Positions 53,291 through 64,000 of a DNA stretch of 64,000 bases are shown here, in pieces. The stretch lies in contig NZ_JBBWVE010000001.1 in assembly GCF_041903755.1 (NCBI RefSeq), forward strand, positions 124,001 through 188,000, given 5' to 3'. Position 1 is the stretch's first letter, and every line of letters starts with the position of its first letter. The notes under the pieces are model-generated. The model was not told where the DNA came from. It searched no databases and was given only the letters and a program-made list of their open reading frames with translations. The position numbers and the translations under genes are program-made. Source of the DNA: Thiocapsa roseilacustris. GTDB taxonomy: Bacteria > Pseudomonadota > Gammaproteobacteria > Chromatiales > Chromatiaceae.

Positions 53291-55261
53291 ATGTACGCGA
53301 CCCCCGAAACCGGCGACGGTTGGATCACGGCCCTCGTCGGCACCGACGAGGAAGGCTTTCGGGTCGAGGCGCGGTTCGCGATCTCGCCACGGTTTCGCGC
53401 GATCGTGAAGGGACGGGAGTCCGATCTGGTCTTCGCCGCCCGTAGTCGGCTCGCACGGATCGGGATCAACATCTGTCCGCTCGACGAGCCGCTCTTCAAC
53501 GGAGACCATTGCACAATCAAGCTCCAGGTCGTCTCGGCGATCCACTCCTTCGGCATCGCCGAGCATCTGCAGCATATCGTGGTGCCGGGCCTGCGGGTCG
53601 GACGCCTGGTGTTCTGCCCGCAGGACAACCGGCTCGACTCCGCCGCCATCCACGGACTTATCCAGGGCAACGAGATCCAGGTCCCGGCCGGCTTCTCGGT
53701 CGACAGCAACGGCTATCTCATCCTGCGGCCGCAGCGACAGATCTTCCGATTTCTCCACCCCTTGACGCTTGAGCAAATCACCGCGATCGCCACCCATGCC
53801 GACGGCAAGGACCTGCTGAACCGTCTGCAGATCCGCGAGGCGGTCGATCACATCGCGCTGCCCCCGCACGACGGCCTGGTGACGGCCTGCTCGATGTTTC
53901 TGCATCGTCATTACGTCGTGCTGCGCAATCTGGACGACGCGCTCGGCTTTCATCTGCAGGCGACGGTCCTCGACCCGGTCTCCACGCGCGGCACGAATGT
54001 CTATTTGGAATTCATCAACCGCTCCGAGCAGTTGATCATCAACCCGAGCGTCGCCGCATCCGTGCATGACGCGATCCCGGTCACACCGACTCGACGCTAT
54101 TGGCACGGTCGCGCGAGCACCGCGTCCGCCGACGCGCAGCGCGGCAACGATTACCCTCGGCTCGCTGAGATCTTCGATCGGCTCGAAGCGGGTCCGCTCG
54201 AGGACCGCTACTCGCATCGCATGATGGCGGTCACGCAGCATCCCGATACCCTGCTCGACGGCGCTCGACCCGATCGCATCTGGACCCAGCCCGAGGAGCC
54301 GCGCGACCCACGCGGCGGAACCGACCTGGCGGCCGGTCTGGTCGCCGAGGGCCTGAAGCTCGATACCCGCACCGAATACGGCACCGGGATCCTGGAGGAT
54401 CTGGCCGACGGGGTACGCGCCACGCTGCTGCTCGGCTATTTCCCGAATCTCATCGAGCACACCGAGATCTGCGCCGCGGCGCTGCGCCAACGTATCGGTC
54501 GCATCGTCTTTCGACGCGCATCCTTCGAGCATGGCCACTTCCTGTCCGCCCGCGACCACGGCCGACTGGCCGACTACGAGGGTCTCGGCATCGAGGTCTT
54601 CTGGTGCAACGATGCGCGCACTCAAGTCGTGCGACACGTCTTCCGCGGGCTACGCGGTTATTTCACCTCGCCCGAGCAGGTCGACCGCTTCCGCTCCAGC
54701 CTGGTCTTTGCCATCTACGGATCCATTAAGCCCTTGGACGAGGCCTCCGCCCTCCAGATCGAGCGCCTGCTGACCAACCTGAAGGGTCTGTTCGGCAGCG
54801 ACATCAGCATCCTCACCGGCGGCGGCCCGGGCGCCATGCTTCAAGTCACCGAGGCCGCGCACCGGCTCGGCCTGCTGGTCGGCTCCAGCTATATCGAGAC
54901 GCTGGACCAGAGGCCCAATCAAAGTGCCGACTATTACCAGACCTTCCAGGCACGCAGCCGCCAGTCGCGTCAGCGCTGGTTCGAGATCGCCAGCTTCCAC
55001 ATCTTCCTCTCGGGCGGCGTCGGAACGCTCGAAGAGATCGGCCTGACCCTGACGGACATGAAGCTCGGCGTCATCGAGGCCGGACCCATCGTCTTCTTCG
55101 ACGGCTCGGGCGAGGGTTTCTACTGGGACGGCCTCAAGACCCAACTGACTCGCATGGCCGTCCAGGGCCGACTGCCGAGCTGGGTGCTCGACAACATCCT
55201 CATGACCGCAGACCCGGACGCCATCCCGCGCTTCTACAAACAGACGCTGCGGCTCGGGTGA
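53291..55261 (+). CDS. 656-residue protein with a C-terminal LOG-like domain
   Basis: The C-terminal 220 residues resemble the LOG/lysine-decarboxylase-like Rossmann fold: ILTGGGPGAM (near 506-515) and SGGVGTLEEIG (near 573-582), a variant of the PGGxGTxxE active-site motif. The N-terminal 430 residues are not recognised. LOG proteins remove ribose 5-phosphate from nucleotide monophosphates; the first Pro of the motif is Ser here. It reads divergently from yebC. It is not the usual PpnN layout, so function is open. Confidence 0.7.
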   Translation: MYATPETGDGWITALVGTDEEGFRVEARFAISPRFRAIVKGRESDLVFAARSRLARIGINICPLDEPLFNGDHCTIKLQVVSAIHSFGIAEHLQHIVVPGLRVGRLVFCPQDNRLDSAAIHGLIQGNEIQVPAGFSVDSNGYLILRPQRQIFRFLHPLTLEQITAIATHADGKDLLNRLQIREAVDHIALPPHDGLVTACSMFLHRHYVVLRNLDDALGFHLQATVLDPVSTRGTNVYLEFINRSEQLIINPSVAASVHDAIPVTPTRRYWHGRASTASADAQRGNDYPRLAEIFDRLEAGPLEDRYSHRMMAVTQHPDTLLDGARPDRIWTQPEEPRDPRGGTDLAAGLVAEGLKLDTRTEYGTGILEDLADGVRATLLLGYFPNLIEHTEICAAALRQRIGRIVFRRASFEHGHFLSARDHGRLADYEGLGIEVFWCNDARTQVVRHVFRGLRGYFTSPEQVDRFRSSLVFAIYGSIKPLDEASALQIERLLTNLKGLFGSDISILTGGGPGAMLQVTEAAHRLGLLVGSSYIETLDQRPNQSADYYQTFQARSRQSRQRWFEIASFHIFLSGGVGTLEEIGLTLTDMKLGVIEAGPIVFFDGSGEGFYWDGLKTQLTRMAVQGRLPSWVLDNILMTADPDAIPRFYKQTLRLG

Positions 55262-55570
55262 CCTTCACGGCGGTACGCGACCCGATCAGCCCGATATACT
55301 CGCGTTCAGCACAGCAGTGCCCCAAGGCAACTGGCCGATGATAGAGGCATCCGAAAAACGGTGGCGCAGTGCCCTGGGCATGCGACCCTGCCGCGCAGCG
55401 CGAAAACCGGCGGTTTTGGCGAGATAGCGTGACAACCCCTCGCGAAATCGGGAGAATTCCCGCCATGGTATCGCGCATCGCTTCGATGGGTGCGTGACGT
55501 TGGAACGACCGCCGCGCCGACCGAGCCGAGATGACCGGATCCGGGTCGCGCCGAGCCCCGAGGCGCCTTT
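55262..55570. other. Gene-free stretch before zapD
   Basis: About 309 bases between the LOG-like gene and zapD on the same strand. No gene, repeat or clear promoter was recognised. In E. coli coaE precedes zapD; coaE is not found here. Confidence 0.4.
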
Positions 55571-56338
55571 GTGTCGACACTGATGACCTTCGAGCATCCG
55601 CTGAACGAGCGCGTCCGCACCTTCCTGCGGATCGAGCATCTGTTCGAGCGACTCAACCATTTCGCGCCTCAGTACGACGCCTGGGCGACCCGGGTCGCTG
55701 TCGAGACCTTACTCGACATCGCCTCGGTGACCGCGCGCGCGGACGTCAAGAACGAGCTGCTCAAGGAGCTCGATCGCAACATGGCCGCCCTCAAACGTTT
55801 CGGGGATCAGCCCGGGGTGGATCCGCGGGCATTGGAGCAGGTGCTCCGCGACCTTGCAGATGCCGTCGGCGGCGTCCAACGCCTGTCCGGACCCATCGGG
55901 CAGATCGCCCGCGAGGACGATCTTCTCAAAAGCGTCTCCCAGCGCAGCAGTATTCCGGGCGGGGCCTGCAGCTTCGATTTGCCCCAGTTCCATCACTGGC
56001 TCATCCAGGCGCCGGAGGTCAGGCAGGCGCGACTCGACCACTGGCTGCAGGATCTCCGGCCGGCGGAGCGGGCGATCCGACTCCTCCTCTCGCTTGCCCG
56101 TACCAGCGCAGCGCCGCGTCAGGTGCTCGCGGAGGGCGGTTTCTTCCAGGAGTCACTCGATGTCCAGGCGCCTGCGCAGATGGTACGGGTCGGCATCAAC
56201 GGGTCCGGCACACTCTATCCCGAGATCAGCGGACACAAGAGCCGCTTCAGCATCCGTTTTATGAAGACCGGATCCCAAGGGCGGCCGTCTCAGATCCCGG
56301 AAAACATCCCCTTCAAGCTGACCTGCTGCGTCTTTTGA
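55571..56338 (+). CDS. zapD: Cell division protein ZapD
   Basis: A 255-residue FtsZ-binding protein that bundles division filaments (formerly DUF1342). Visible: FEHPLNERVRTFLRIEHLF at the start, CSFDLPQFHHWL in the middle, and a C-terminal beta-rich IRFMKTG with PFKLTCCVF at the end. It starts at GTG 55571 or ATG 55583. It overlaps yacG by four bases (TTGA). Confidence 0.93.
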   Translation: MSTLMTFEHPLNERVRTFLRIEHLFERLNHFAPQYDAWATRVAVETLLDIASVTARADVKNELLKELDRNMAALKRFGDQPGVDPRALEQVLRDLADAVGGVQRLSGPIGQIAREDDLLKSVSQRSSIPGGACSFDLPQFHHWLIQAPEVRQARLDHWLQDLRPAERAIRLLLSLARTSAAPRQVLAEGGFFQESLDVQAPAQMVRVGINGSGTLYPEISGHKSRFSIRFMKTGSQGRPSQIPENIPFKLTCCVF

Positions 56339-56547
56339 ACCGCGTCCCGCACACGATCGTCGCCTGTCCGCGTTGCGGCAAGTCTGTCGTTTGGGGTCCG
56401 GAGTCACCGTGGCGCCCCTTCTGCAGCAAGCGCTGCCGTTTGGTCGATCTGGGCGAGTGGCTGGACGAGAATCACCGAATCCCCGGAACGGAGGAGGATC
56501 CCGACGAGGATTCGCCTATGAGCGAGCGTTCGCCGGGGGCACATTAA
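56335..56547 (+). CDS. yacG: DNA gyrase inhibitor YacG (zinc protein)
   Basis: A 70-residue zinc-binding protein with CPRCGKSVVW and FCSKRCRLVDLGEW: four Cys arranged as CxxC and CxxxC. In E. coli YacG binds GyrB and inhibits DNA gyrase. The start is TTG 56335, overlapping the zapD stop codon. The C-terminal tail is acidic. Confidence 0.9.
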   Translation: MNRVPHTIVACPRCGKSVVWGPESPWRPFCSKRCRLVDLGEWLDENHRIPGTEEDPDEDSPMSERSPGAH

Positions 56548-56552
56548 ACCGA

Positions 56553-57503
56553 TCAATCGATCGGCCAAAAGCCTCGAATCGCCGCCACACCCTGCGCGCC
56601 ATGCTCACGGGCGACCTCCAGATCCGAACCCGTCAAGCCGCCCAGCGCATAGACCGGGAGTGTCGCCGCGTCGGCAAGCTCGGCGAAGCGGCGCCAGCCG
56701 AGCGGCTCGACGTCCGGATGCGAGGCGGTCGGCTGAACGGGCGAGAGCAGCGCATAGTCGAGCCCGAGGCGCGCCGCGCGCAGGAGGTCTTCGGCCACGT
56801 GACAAGAGGCACCGACGAGGTCGTCGGGCAGACCCGGACGCCCGCTCAGTCCTGCGAGGGTCTGGCCGTGGAGATGCAGGCCGTGACGCGGGATATCGAG
56901 CGTCTCGTAAGGATCGCGATTCAAGAGGAGACGTGCACCGCTTTGCGCGCAGAGCCTGAAGGCGTCTCGTGCCAGATTCCGATAGTCGGCCTGATCCAGC
57001 TCGTGCGCACGCAATTGGACGAGCCTTATGCCGCTCGCGACGGCGCGCGCCAGGCGCGCCAGAAAGACCTCGGGTCTGAGCGGGTCCGGACCCGTGATCA
57101 ACATGCGGCCGGGCAGACGCAGCGCGGTGATGATGGGGCGATCGGCCGCGGGGAAGCAGGCCGGATCCATGGTCTCGGGTCGTTGCCAGGCGAGGGGTTG
57201 ACCCTCCAGACCGACAGGGACGCCCGCGTAGGATCGGACACGGCGGACATCCAGCAGAACAAGCCGGTCGCCGTAATGGTGTCGGATGCGGATCAGCGGA
57301 CGGCTGTCGCGGACCTCGATGCCCAGCTCTTCGGCCAGCTCGCGCGCTAGGCCCTGCTCGGGCGACTCGCCGGACTCGAGCTTGCCACCCGGAAACTCCC
57401 ACAGTCCGCCCTGATGGACGTGATCGTGGCGCTTGGTGACCAGCACGCGTCCCACCGGGTCGGCAATCGCGCCGACCATCACATGAATCAGCTCGACGCT
57501 CAA
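56553..57503 (-). CDS. Nudix hydrolase (MutT) fused to a TenI/ThiE-like domain
   Basis: A 316-residue two-domain protein. The N-terminal Nudix box is GGKLESGESPEQGLARELAE followed by ELGI, as in MutT, which hydrolyses oxidised GTP. The C-terminal half resembles thiamine-phosphate synthase/TenI (VQLRAHELDQADY, GASCHVAEDLLRA, YALGGLTGSDL). The combination is known in gammaproteobacteria. The start chosen is TTG 57503, overlapping the argJ stop codon (TTGA), which gives a normal length for the MutT domain; an ATG at 57479 would trim it. Confidence 0.9.
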   Translation of the reverse strand: MSVELIHVMVGAIADPVGRVLVTKRHDHVHQGGLWEFPGGKLESGESPEQGLARELAEELGIEVRDSRPLIRIRHHYGDRLVLLDVRRVRSYAGVPVGLEGQPLAWQRPETMDPACFPAADRPIITALRLPGRMLITGPDPLRPEVFLARLARAVASGIRLVQLRAHELDQADYRNLARDAFRLCAQSGARLLLNRDPYETLDIPRHGLHLHGQTLAGLSGRPGLPDDLVGASCHVAEDLLRAARLGLDYALLSPVQPTASHPDVEPLGWRRFAELADAATLPVYALGGLTGSDLEVAREHGAQGVAAIRGFWPID

Positions 57504-58741
57504 CTGCGGTATTCGGCGTTGATCCGGACGTAGTCGTAGGAGAGATCGCAGGTCAAGACCCGTGCCTCGGCCGGACCCCGACCAAGCGAGACGCTGATCA
57601 GGATCTCGGGCTCGGCCATGACGGCGGCTCCGGCCTCCTCGGTATAGTCGGGTGCGCGACCGCCGGCATCGACGATCAAGACCTCGCCAAGGTGGATTCG
57701 GATCCGATCGATATCGAGATCCCGAAGACCCGCACGTCCTACGGCGGCCAGGATGCGGCCCCAATTGGGATCGGACGCGAAGAGCGCCGTCTTCACCAAG
57801 GGCGAATGGGCGATGGTGTAGGCGACCGCGCGGGCCTCCTCGACATCGGCCGCGCCTTCGACTTGCACGGTCACCAGCTTGGTCGCACCTTCGGCATCGC
57901 GAACGATGGCGGTCGCCAGCTCAAGGCAGACCGCATCGACGGCGCTCTGGAGTGCAGCGTACTCCGGCGACGCGCCGTCGCGGATCTCTGTGTTCCCGCA
58001 GGCCCCGGTTGCAGCCAGCACGCAGGCGTCGTTGGTCGAGGTATCGCCGTCGACCGTAATGGCATTGAACGAGCGGGCGACCGCCGAGCCCAAGCAGGCG
58101 TGGAGCAGATCGGGCGACACGGCGGCATCGGTCGCGATGAAGGCGAGCATGGTCGCCATGTTCGGACAGATCATCCCGGCGCCTTTGGCGATCCCGGTGA
58201 TCGAGGCGGTGCACCCGTCGATCTGGAAGCGGCGCGAAACCAACTTGGACACCCGATCCGTGGTCATGATGGCCCGCGCCGCGGCGGGCCAATCGGATGC
58301 ATGCAATCGACCGAGCAAGCCCGGCAGTGCGGAGGAAATACGATCGACCGGCAAGTGCTCGCCGATCACACCGGTCGAGAAGGGCAGGACCTCCTCCGCG
58401 ACACAGTCGCCGACAGCAGCGAGTGCCACGCAGCTCGCCTCGGCGTCCGCCATCCCGCGCCGACCTGTCCCGGCGTTGGCGTTACCGGCGTTGATCAGCA
58501 GGTAGCGCGGCATCCTTTGACCCAAGTGGGCCTTGGCGACCCTCACGGGCGCGGCGCAGAAGGCATTGCGGGTAAAGACGGCCGCACATCGGCTGCCGGG
58601 GGCGAGCTCCAGGATGACCAGATCGTCACGTCCCTGATAACGAATGCCGGCCGCCCCCGTGGCCAGACGCACGCCCCCGACGGGAAGCCAGGTTTGGTCC
58701 GACTCGCCGTGATCGGAGGTGGGCTGCTCGGACGGCGTCAT
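57500..58741 (-). CDS. argJ: Bifunctional ornithine acetyltransferase/N-acetylglutamate synthase
   Basis: A 413-residue arginine biosynthesis enzyme that recycles the acetyl group between ornithine and glutamate. The self-cleavage site is in KGAGMICPNMATMLAF (Thr near 195); other family segments are LLINAGNANAGTG and DGDTSTND. The start is the ATG at 58741. It lies eight bases after secA and overlaps the mutT gene. Confidence 0.95.
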   Translation of the reverse strand: MTPSEQPTSDHGESDQTWLPVGGVRLATGAAGIRYQGRDDLVILELAPGSRCAAVFTRNAFCAAPVRVAKAHLGQRMPRYLLINAGNANAGTGRRGMADAEASCVALAAVGDCVAEEVLPFSTGVIGEHLPVDRISSALPGLLGRLHASDWPAAARAIMTTDRVSKLVSRRFQIDGCTASITGIAKGAGMICPNMATMLAFIATDAAVSPDLLHACLGSAVARSFNAITVDGDTSTNDACVLAATGACGNTEIRDGASPEYAALQSAVDAVCLELATAIVRDAEGATKLVTVQVEGAADVEEARAVAYTIAHSPLVKTALFASDPNWGRILAAVGRAGLRDLDIDRIRIHLGEVLIVDAGGRAPDYTEEAGAAVMAEPEILISVSLGRGPAEARVLTCDLSYDYVRINAEYRS

Positions 58742-58749
58742 GGTGCCGC

Positions 58750-61608
<2,859 letters not shown>

Positions 61609-61738
61609 CGGATACGTTTGAGACCTATCGGGAAAATCCCGGCATGATACCGGAATTCAATGACAACCGCAGGTGGCATCGGATGCGCGCCCGGGGCCGA
61701 TCCCATCCAAAAACCTCACATACCGCACTGGGCGCGGT

Positions 61739-62674
61739 TTAGCCGGGTTGATCCTCGGACGCGCCGGCCAGCACGGGCCTGGGCTGACGGTCGATATAGC
61801 GGAAGGGATCGACCGCCTTACCGTCCTTGAGAACCTCGAAATGGACATGCGGACCGGTCGCGGTCCCGGAGGACCCGACCGTCGCGATCTTCTGTCCCTG
61901 CCGGACCATCTGGCCCTCCTTGACCAGATTGTCCTGGTTGTGGGCATAGCGCGTGACCAGCCCGTTGACATGCCGGATATCGACCATGCGCCCGTATCCA
62001 CCCTTGCGACCGCTAAAGGTCACGACACCGTCGGCGACGGCGACGATCGGTGTTCCGCGTGGACTTGCGAAGTCGACGCCGTCGTGAAAGAGGCGCCTTT
62101 TCTTAATGGGATGTACCCGAAAACCGAATCTCGAGGTGATGTAACCGGAGCGGACCGGCCAACCGGAGGGCATCGCCTGCGCGGTGAGGTCCTTGTCCAG
62201 GATGACATCTTCGAGGACCTCGAGCTTACGCTTGCGATCCTGCACCAGACTGACCATGCTGCCGAGCTCGCTCGCGATCTCACGGATCGTAAAGTCTCGC
62301 GCCGGCCCGTCTTCGGCACCGCCCCGCGGAGGGGGATTCTCGAAATCGAATTCTTCGGGGCTCAGTCCGGACATCTGAACCAGTCGCTCGCCGAGTGCGT
62401 TGAGCCTGAAGAGCTCGGCTTGCATCTCACCGACGCGGGAGGCAATCGCATCGAGATCGTCGGAGGCGGCAGGATCGGCAATAGGTAGAAGAGGAGCGGG
62501 CGAGGATCGGGGAGTGAGCGCCGGCGGAGCTTGATTGTCGACAAGTGTCGTCAGATGTTGGTAATGCCCTATCCAAAATCCCAATCCTACGCCAGCTACG
62601 GTGAACAAGGTTACGGCCAAGAGTGTTATAACGGCCTGTCCACGATCGGTTTTTCGTCGGTCGAGGTGGTGCAT
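61739..62674 (-). CDS. M23 family peptidoglycan metallopeptidase
   Basis: A 311-residue envelope peptidase. An N-terminal TM anchor (about residues 16-37) and a coiled-coil region precede the LytM domain with FHDGVDFASPRG and the HVHFE zinc motifs; both are complete, so it is likely an active endopeptidase. It is placed between secA and DUF721/lpxC, as in many gammaproteobacteria. Confidence 0.92.
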   Translation of the reverse strand: MHHLDRRKTDRGQAVITLLAVTLFTVAGVGLGFWIGHYQHLTTLVDNQAPPALTPRSSPAPLLPIADPAASDDLDAIASRVGEMQAELFRLNALGERLVQMSGLSPEEFDFENPPPRGGAEDGPARDFTIREIASELGSMVSLVQDRKRKLEVLEDVILDKDLTAQAMPSGWPVRSGYITSRFGFRVHPIKKRRLFHDGVDFASPRGTPIVAVADGVVTFSGRKGGYGRMVDIRHVNGLVTRYAHNQDNLVKEGQMVRQGQKIATVGSSGTATGPHVHFEVLKDGKAVDPFRYIDRQPRPVLAGASEDQPG

Positions 62675-62827
62675 CGTCTTCCCTCTGCTGCGGTCTTAAG
62701 CTGTATTGGCGCTGGGCACAAAGCGCGATTGTCGCCACAATCCGGCCTCAGGTCGATTCGTTTTTCGGCGCGAGCAACCATCGGAATGGCTCTCGGTCAG
62801 CCATTTGCATGTCGAGGATTACCTCCG

Positions 62828-63385
62828 ATGCTTCATCCGGGATTGGCTCATGTTCGCGAGCTGCTTCAGTCCAACCGTCTCATTCGTAAGCATCTGGAGC
62901 ACAGAGACCGCGAGCTGGCATTGCTCGGGATGGTGCTGAGTCGACTCCCGGATCCGCTGCGGGCGCATTGCCGCGACGCCGTGCTTGCCGATGGTGTCCT
63001 GACACTCTTTTTCGATTCGCCGGCCTGGGTTACCCGCGCACGCTTCCTGATCGAGGACCTGAGTCGATCGCTCGAGCGCGACGGCGTCGTCAAGGTCGCG
63101 ACTCAGGTCCGGATTCGGACGGAACGCGACACTAAAACGGGACAACCAGCCGAGCCAGCTCAAGGTCCAGCGGTGCCACCGAGCGGCGGCAGCCGGTTGA
63201 GCCGTCGAGCGATCGCACATCTGCTCGCCGCGGCGGACGGGATGCCGGACCCGACGTTGGCCGAGGTCTTTCGGCGTTTCGCCAACCACCATAACCCGGC
63301 CGCTAAAACGGCGGCCGGGGACGGAAGGGATGAGCCGCTGGGAGCGCCCGACGCCGGAACGACGCACGCTCCGAATGCGGACTAA
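62828..63385 (+). CDS. DUF721 domain-containing protein
   Basis: About 185 residues. The DUF721 core (LLGMVLSRLPDPLRAHC and DGVLTLFFDSPAWVTRARFL) is followed by a low-complexity, Pro/Ala-rich tail. The start chosen is ATG 62828, preceded by AGGA about nine bases upstream; an earlier ATG at 62786 is possible. In the equivalent position E. coli has secM. Its stop codon overlaps that of lpxC by four bases in converging orientation. Confidence 0.8.
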   Translation: MLHPGLAHVRELLQSNRLIRKHLEHRDRELALLGMVLSRLPDPLRAHCRDAVLADGVLTLFFDSPAWVTRARFLIEDLSRSLERDGVVKVATQVRIRTERDTKTGQPAEPAQGPAVPPSGGSRLSRRAIAHLLAAADGMPDPTLAEVFRRFANHHNPAAKTAAGDGRDEPLGAPDAGTTHAPNAD

Positions 63386-64000
63386 GCCAGTGCCAACGGA
63401 TGCGCATAGCAGATGGGAGATTCGGCGGAGTCTGCGAACACCACCTCTTCCCACGCACTGGCGTCGGCCACCAAGGCCCGCAGCAGGTTGTTGTTGAGCG
63501 CATGCCCGGACTTGTGTGCCTGGAAGGACCCGATCAGGGTATGTCCCAGGAGATAGAGGTCGCCGATCGCATCCAGGATCTTGTGCTTAACGAACTCGTC
63601 TTCGTAACGCAAACCTTCGTCGTTGAGAACACGGTATTCGTCCACGACGACCGCGTTGTCCAGACTGCCGCCCAAGGCAAGATTCTGAGCACGCAAGGCC
63701 TCGATCTCGCGCAGAAAACCGAAGGTTCGTGCCCGGCTGACCTCCTTCACGAACGAGGACGTCGAGAAGTCCACGATCGCTCGGTTGGACCGTGCATGGA
63801 ACGCGGGGTGGTCGAAGTCGATCGAGAACTCCACCTTGAAGCCGTTGTAAGGCGTAAAGCGGGCGTACTTGTCGCCGTCGCGCACCTCGACCGGCCGCTT
63901 GATTCGGATGAATCGTTTGGCGCGATTCTGCTCTTCCATCCCCGCCGACTGAATCAGGAACACGAAGGGCCCGGCACTGCCGTCCATGATCGGCACCTCG
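63382..64000 (-). CDS. lpxC: UDP-3-O-acyl-N-acetylglucosamine deacetylase, C-terminal part
   Basis: Commits lipid A synthesis. The N-terminus lies beyond the right edge. Visible family segments are MDGSAGPFVFLIQSAG, ARTFGFLREIEALRAQNLA, VDEYRVLNDEGLRYEDEFVKHK split across the centre, and the catalytic DAIGDLYLLGHTLIG with HKSGHALNN. The C-terminus looks complete. It converges with the DUF721 gene. Confidence 0.95.
   Translation of the reverse strand, partial: EVPIMDGSAGPFVFLIQSAGMEEQNRAKRFIRIKRPVEVRDGDKYARFTPYNGFKVEFSIDFDHPAFHARSNRAIVDFSTSSFVKEVSRARTFGFLREIEALRAQNLALGGSLDNAVVVDEYRVLNDEGLRYEDEFVKHKILDAIGDLYLLGHTLIGSFQAHKSGHALNNNLLRALVADASAWEEVVFADSAESPICYAHPLALA

Noticed and set aside
63296..63320. 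GC-rich hairpin near the end of the DUF721 gene as terminator
   Set aside because: It lies within the coding sequence and has no following T-run.

Overview
This 64 kb window is GC-rich bacterial DNA with a gammaproteobacterial core gene order. The set lpxC, DUF721, M23 peptidase, secA, argJ, mutT/tenI, yacG, zapD at the right end matches the E. coli ftsZ-lpxC-secM-secA-mutT-yacG-zapD neighbourhood. The protein sequences look like those of purple sulfur bacteria (Chromatiaceae, for example Thiocapsa-like); that placement is inference. No rRNA, tRNA, CRISPR array or intact insertion sequence was seen.

Left part (1-25.3 kb): mostly housekeeping and signalling genes. An overlapping operon (M61 peptidase, birA, coaX) is followed by an RRM protein, rhlE, an atypical H-NS, queA, namZ, an HtrA protease with a two-component pair, a set of small secreted proteins ahead of a PaaK-like adenylate-forming enzyme, a PEP-CTERM-associated acyltransferase, a PstS-like/porin/GGDEF-EAL operon, and glycolate metabolism genes (tartronate semialdehyde reductase, glcF, glcE). 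Dispersed repeats fill the intergenic spaces: a CACGGAGA family in three copies, REP-like palindromes, a hexanucleotide microsatellite, and one repeat split by another.

Middle part (25.5-51.1 kb): a defence island built on a BREX type 3 locus. On the minus strand it reads brxF, brxC, [OLD-like ATPase + DUF4276], pglX, [OLD-like ATPase], [IetA + IetS], [745-residue PD-(D/E)XK protein], [frameshifted gene], [DUF2283], [OLD-like ATPase], brxHII (broken), pglZ, brxA-like. The backbone genes are split by accessory modules placed at gene junctions. The helicase brxHII has lost its central region in frame and also carries an early stop. A 33-bp imperfect repeat lies on each side of the island. Beside ruvA lies a fused fragment of a second brxF-brxC copy, and ruvB, which usually follows ruvA, is not in the window.

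Right part (51.1-64 kb): ruvA, ruvC, yebC, an unusual 656-residue protein with a C-terminal LOG-like domain, then the zapD-yacG and lpxC-to-mutT cell-division and secretion cluster. The most interesting points are the mosaic BREX-3 island, the unassigned 745-residue nuclease-like gene bracketed by 26-bp direct repeats, the ATPase/DUF4276 pair, and the decayed helicase.
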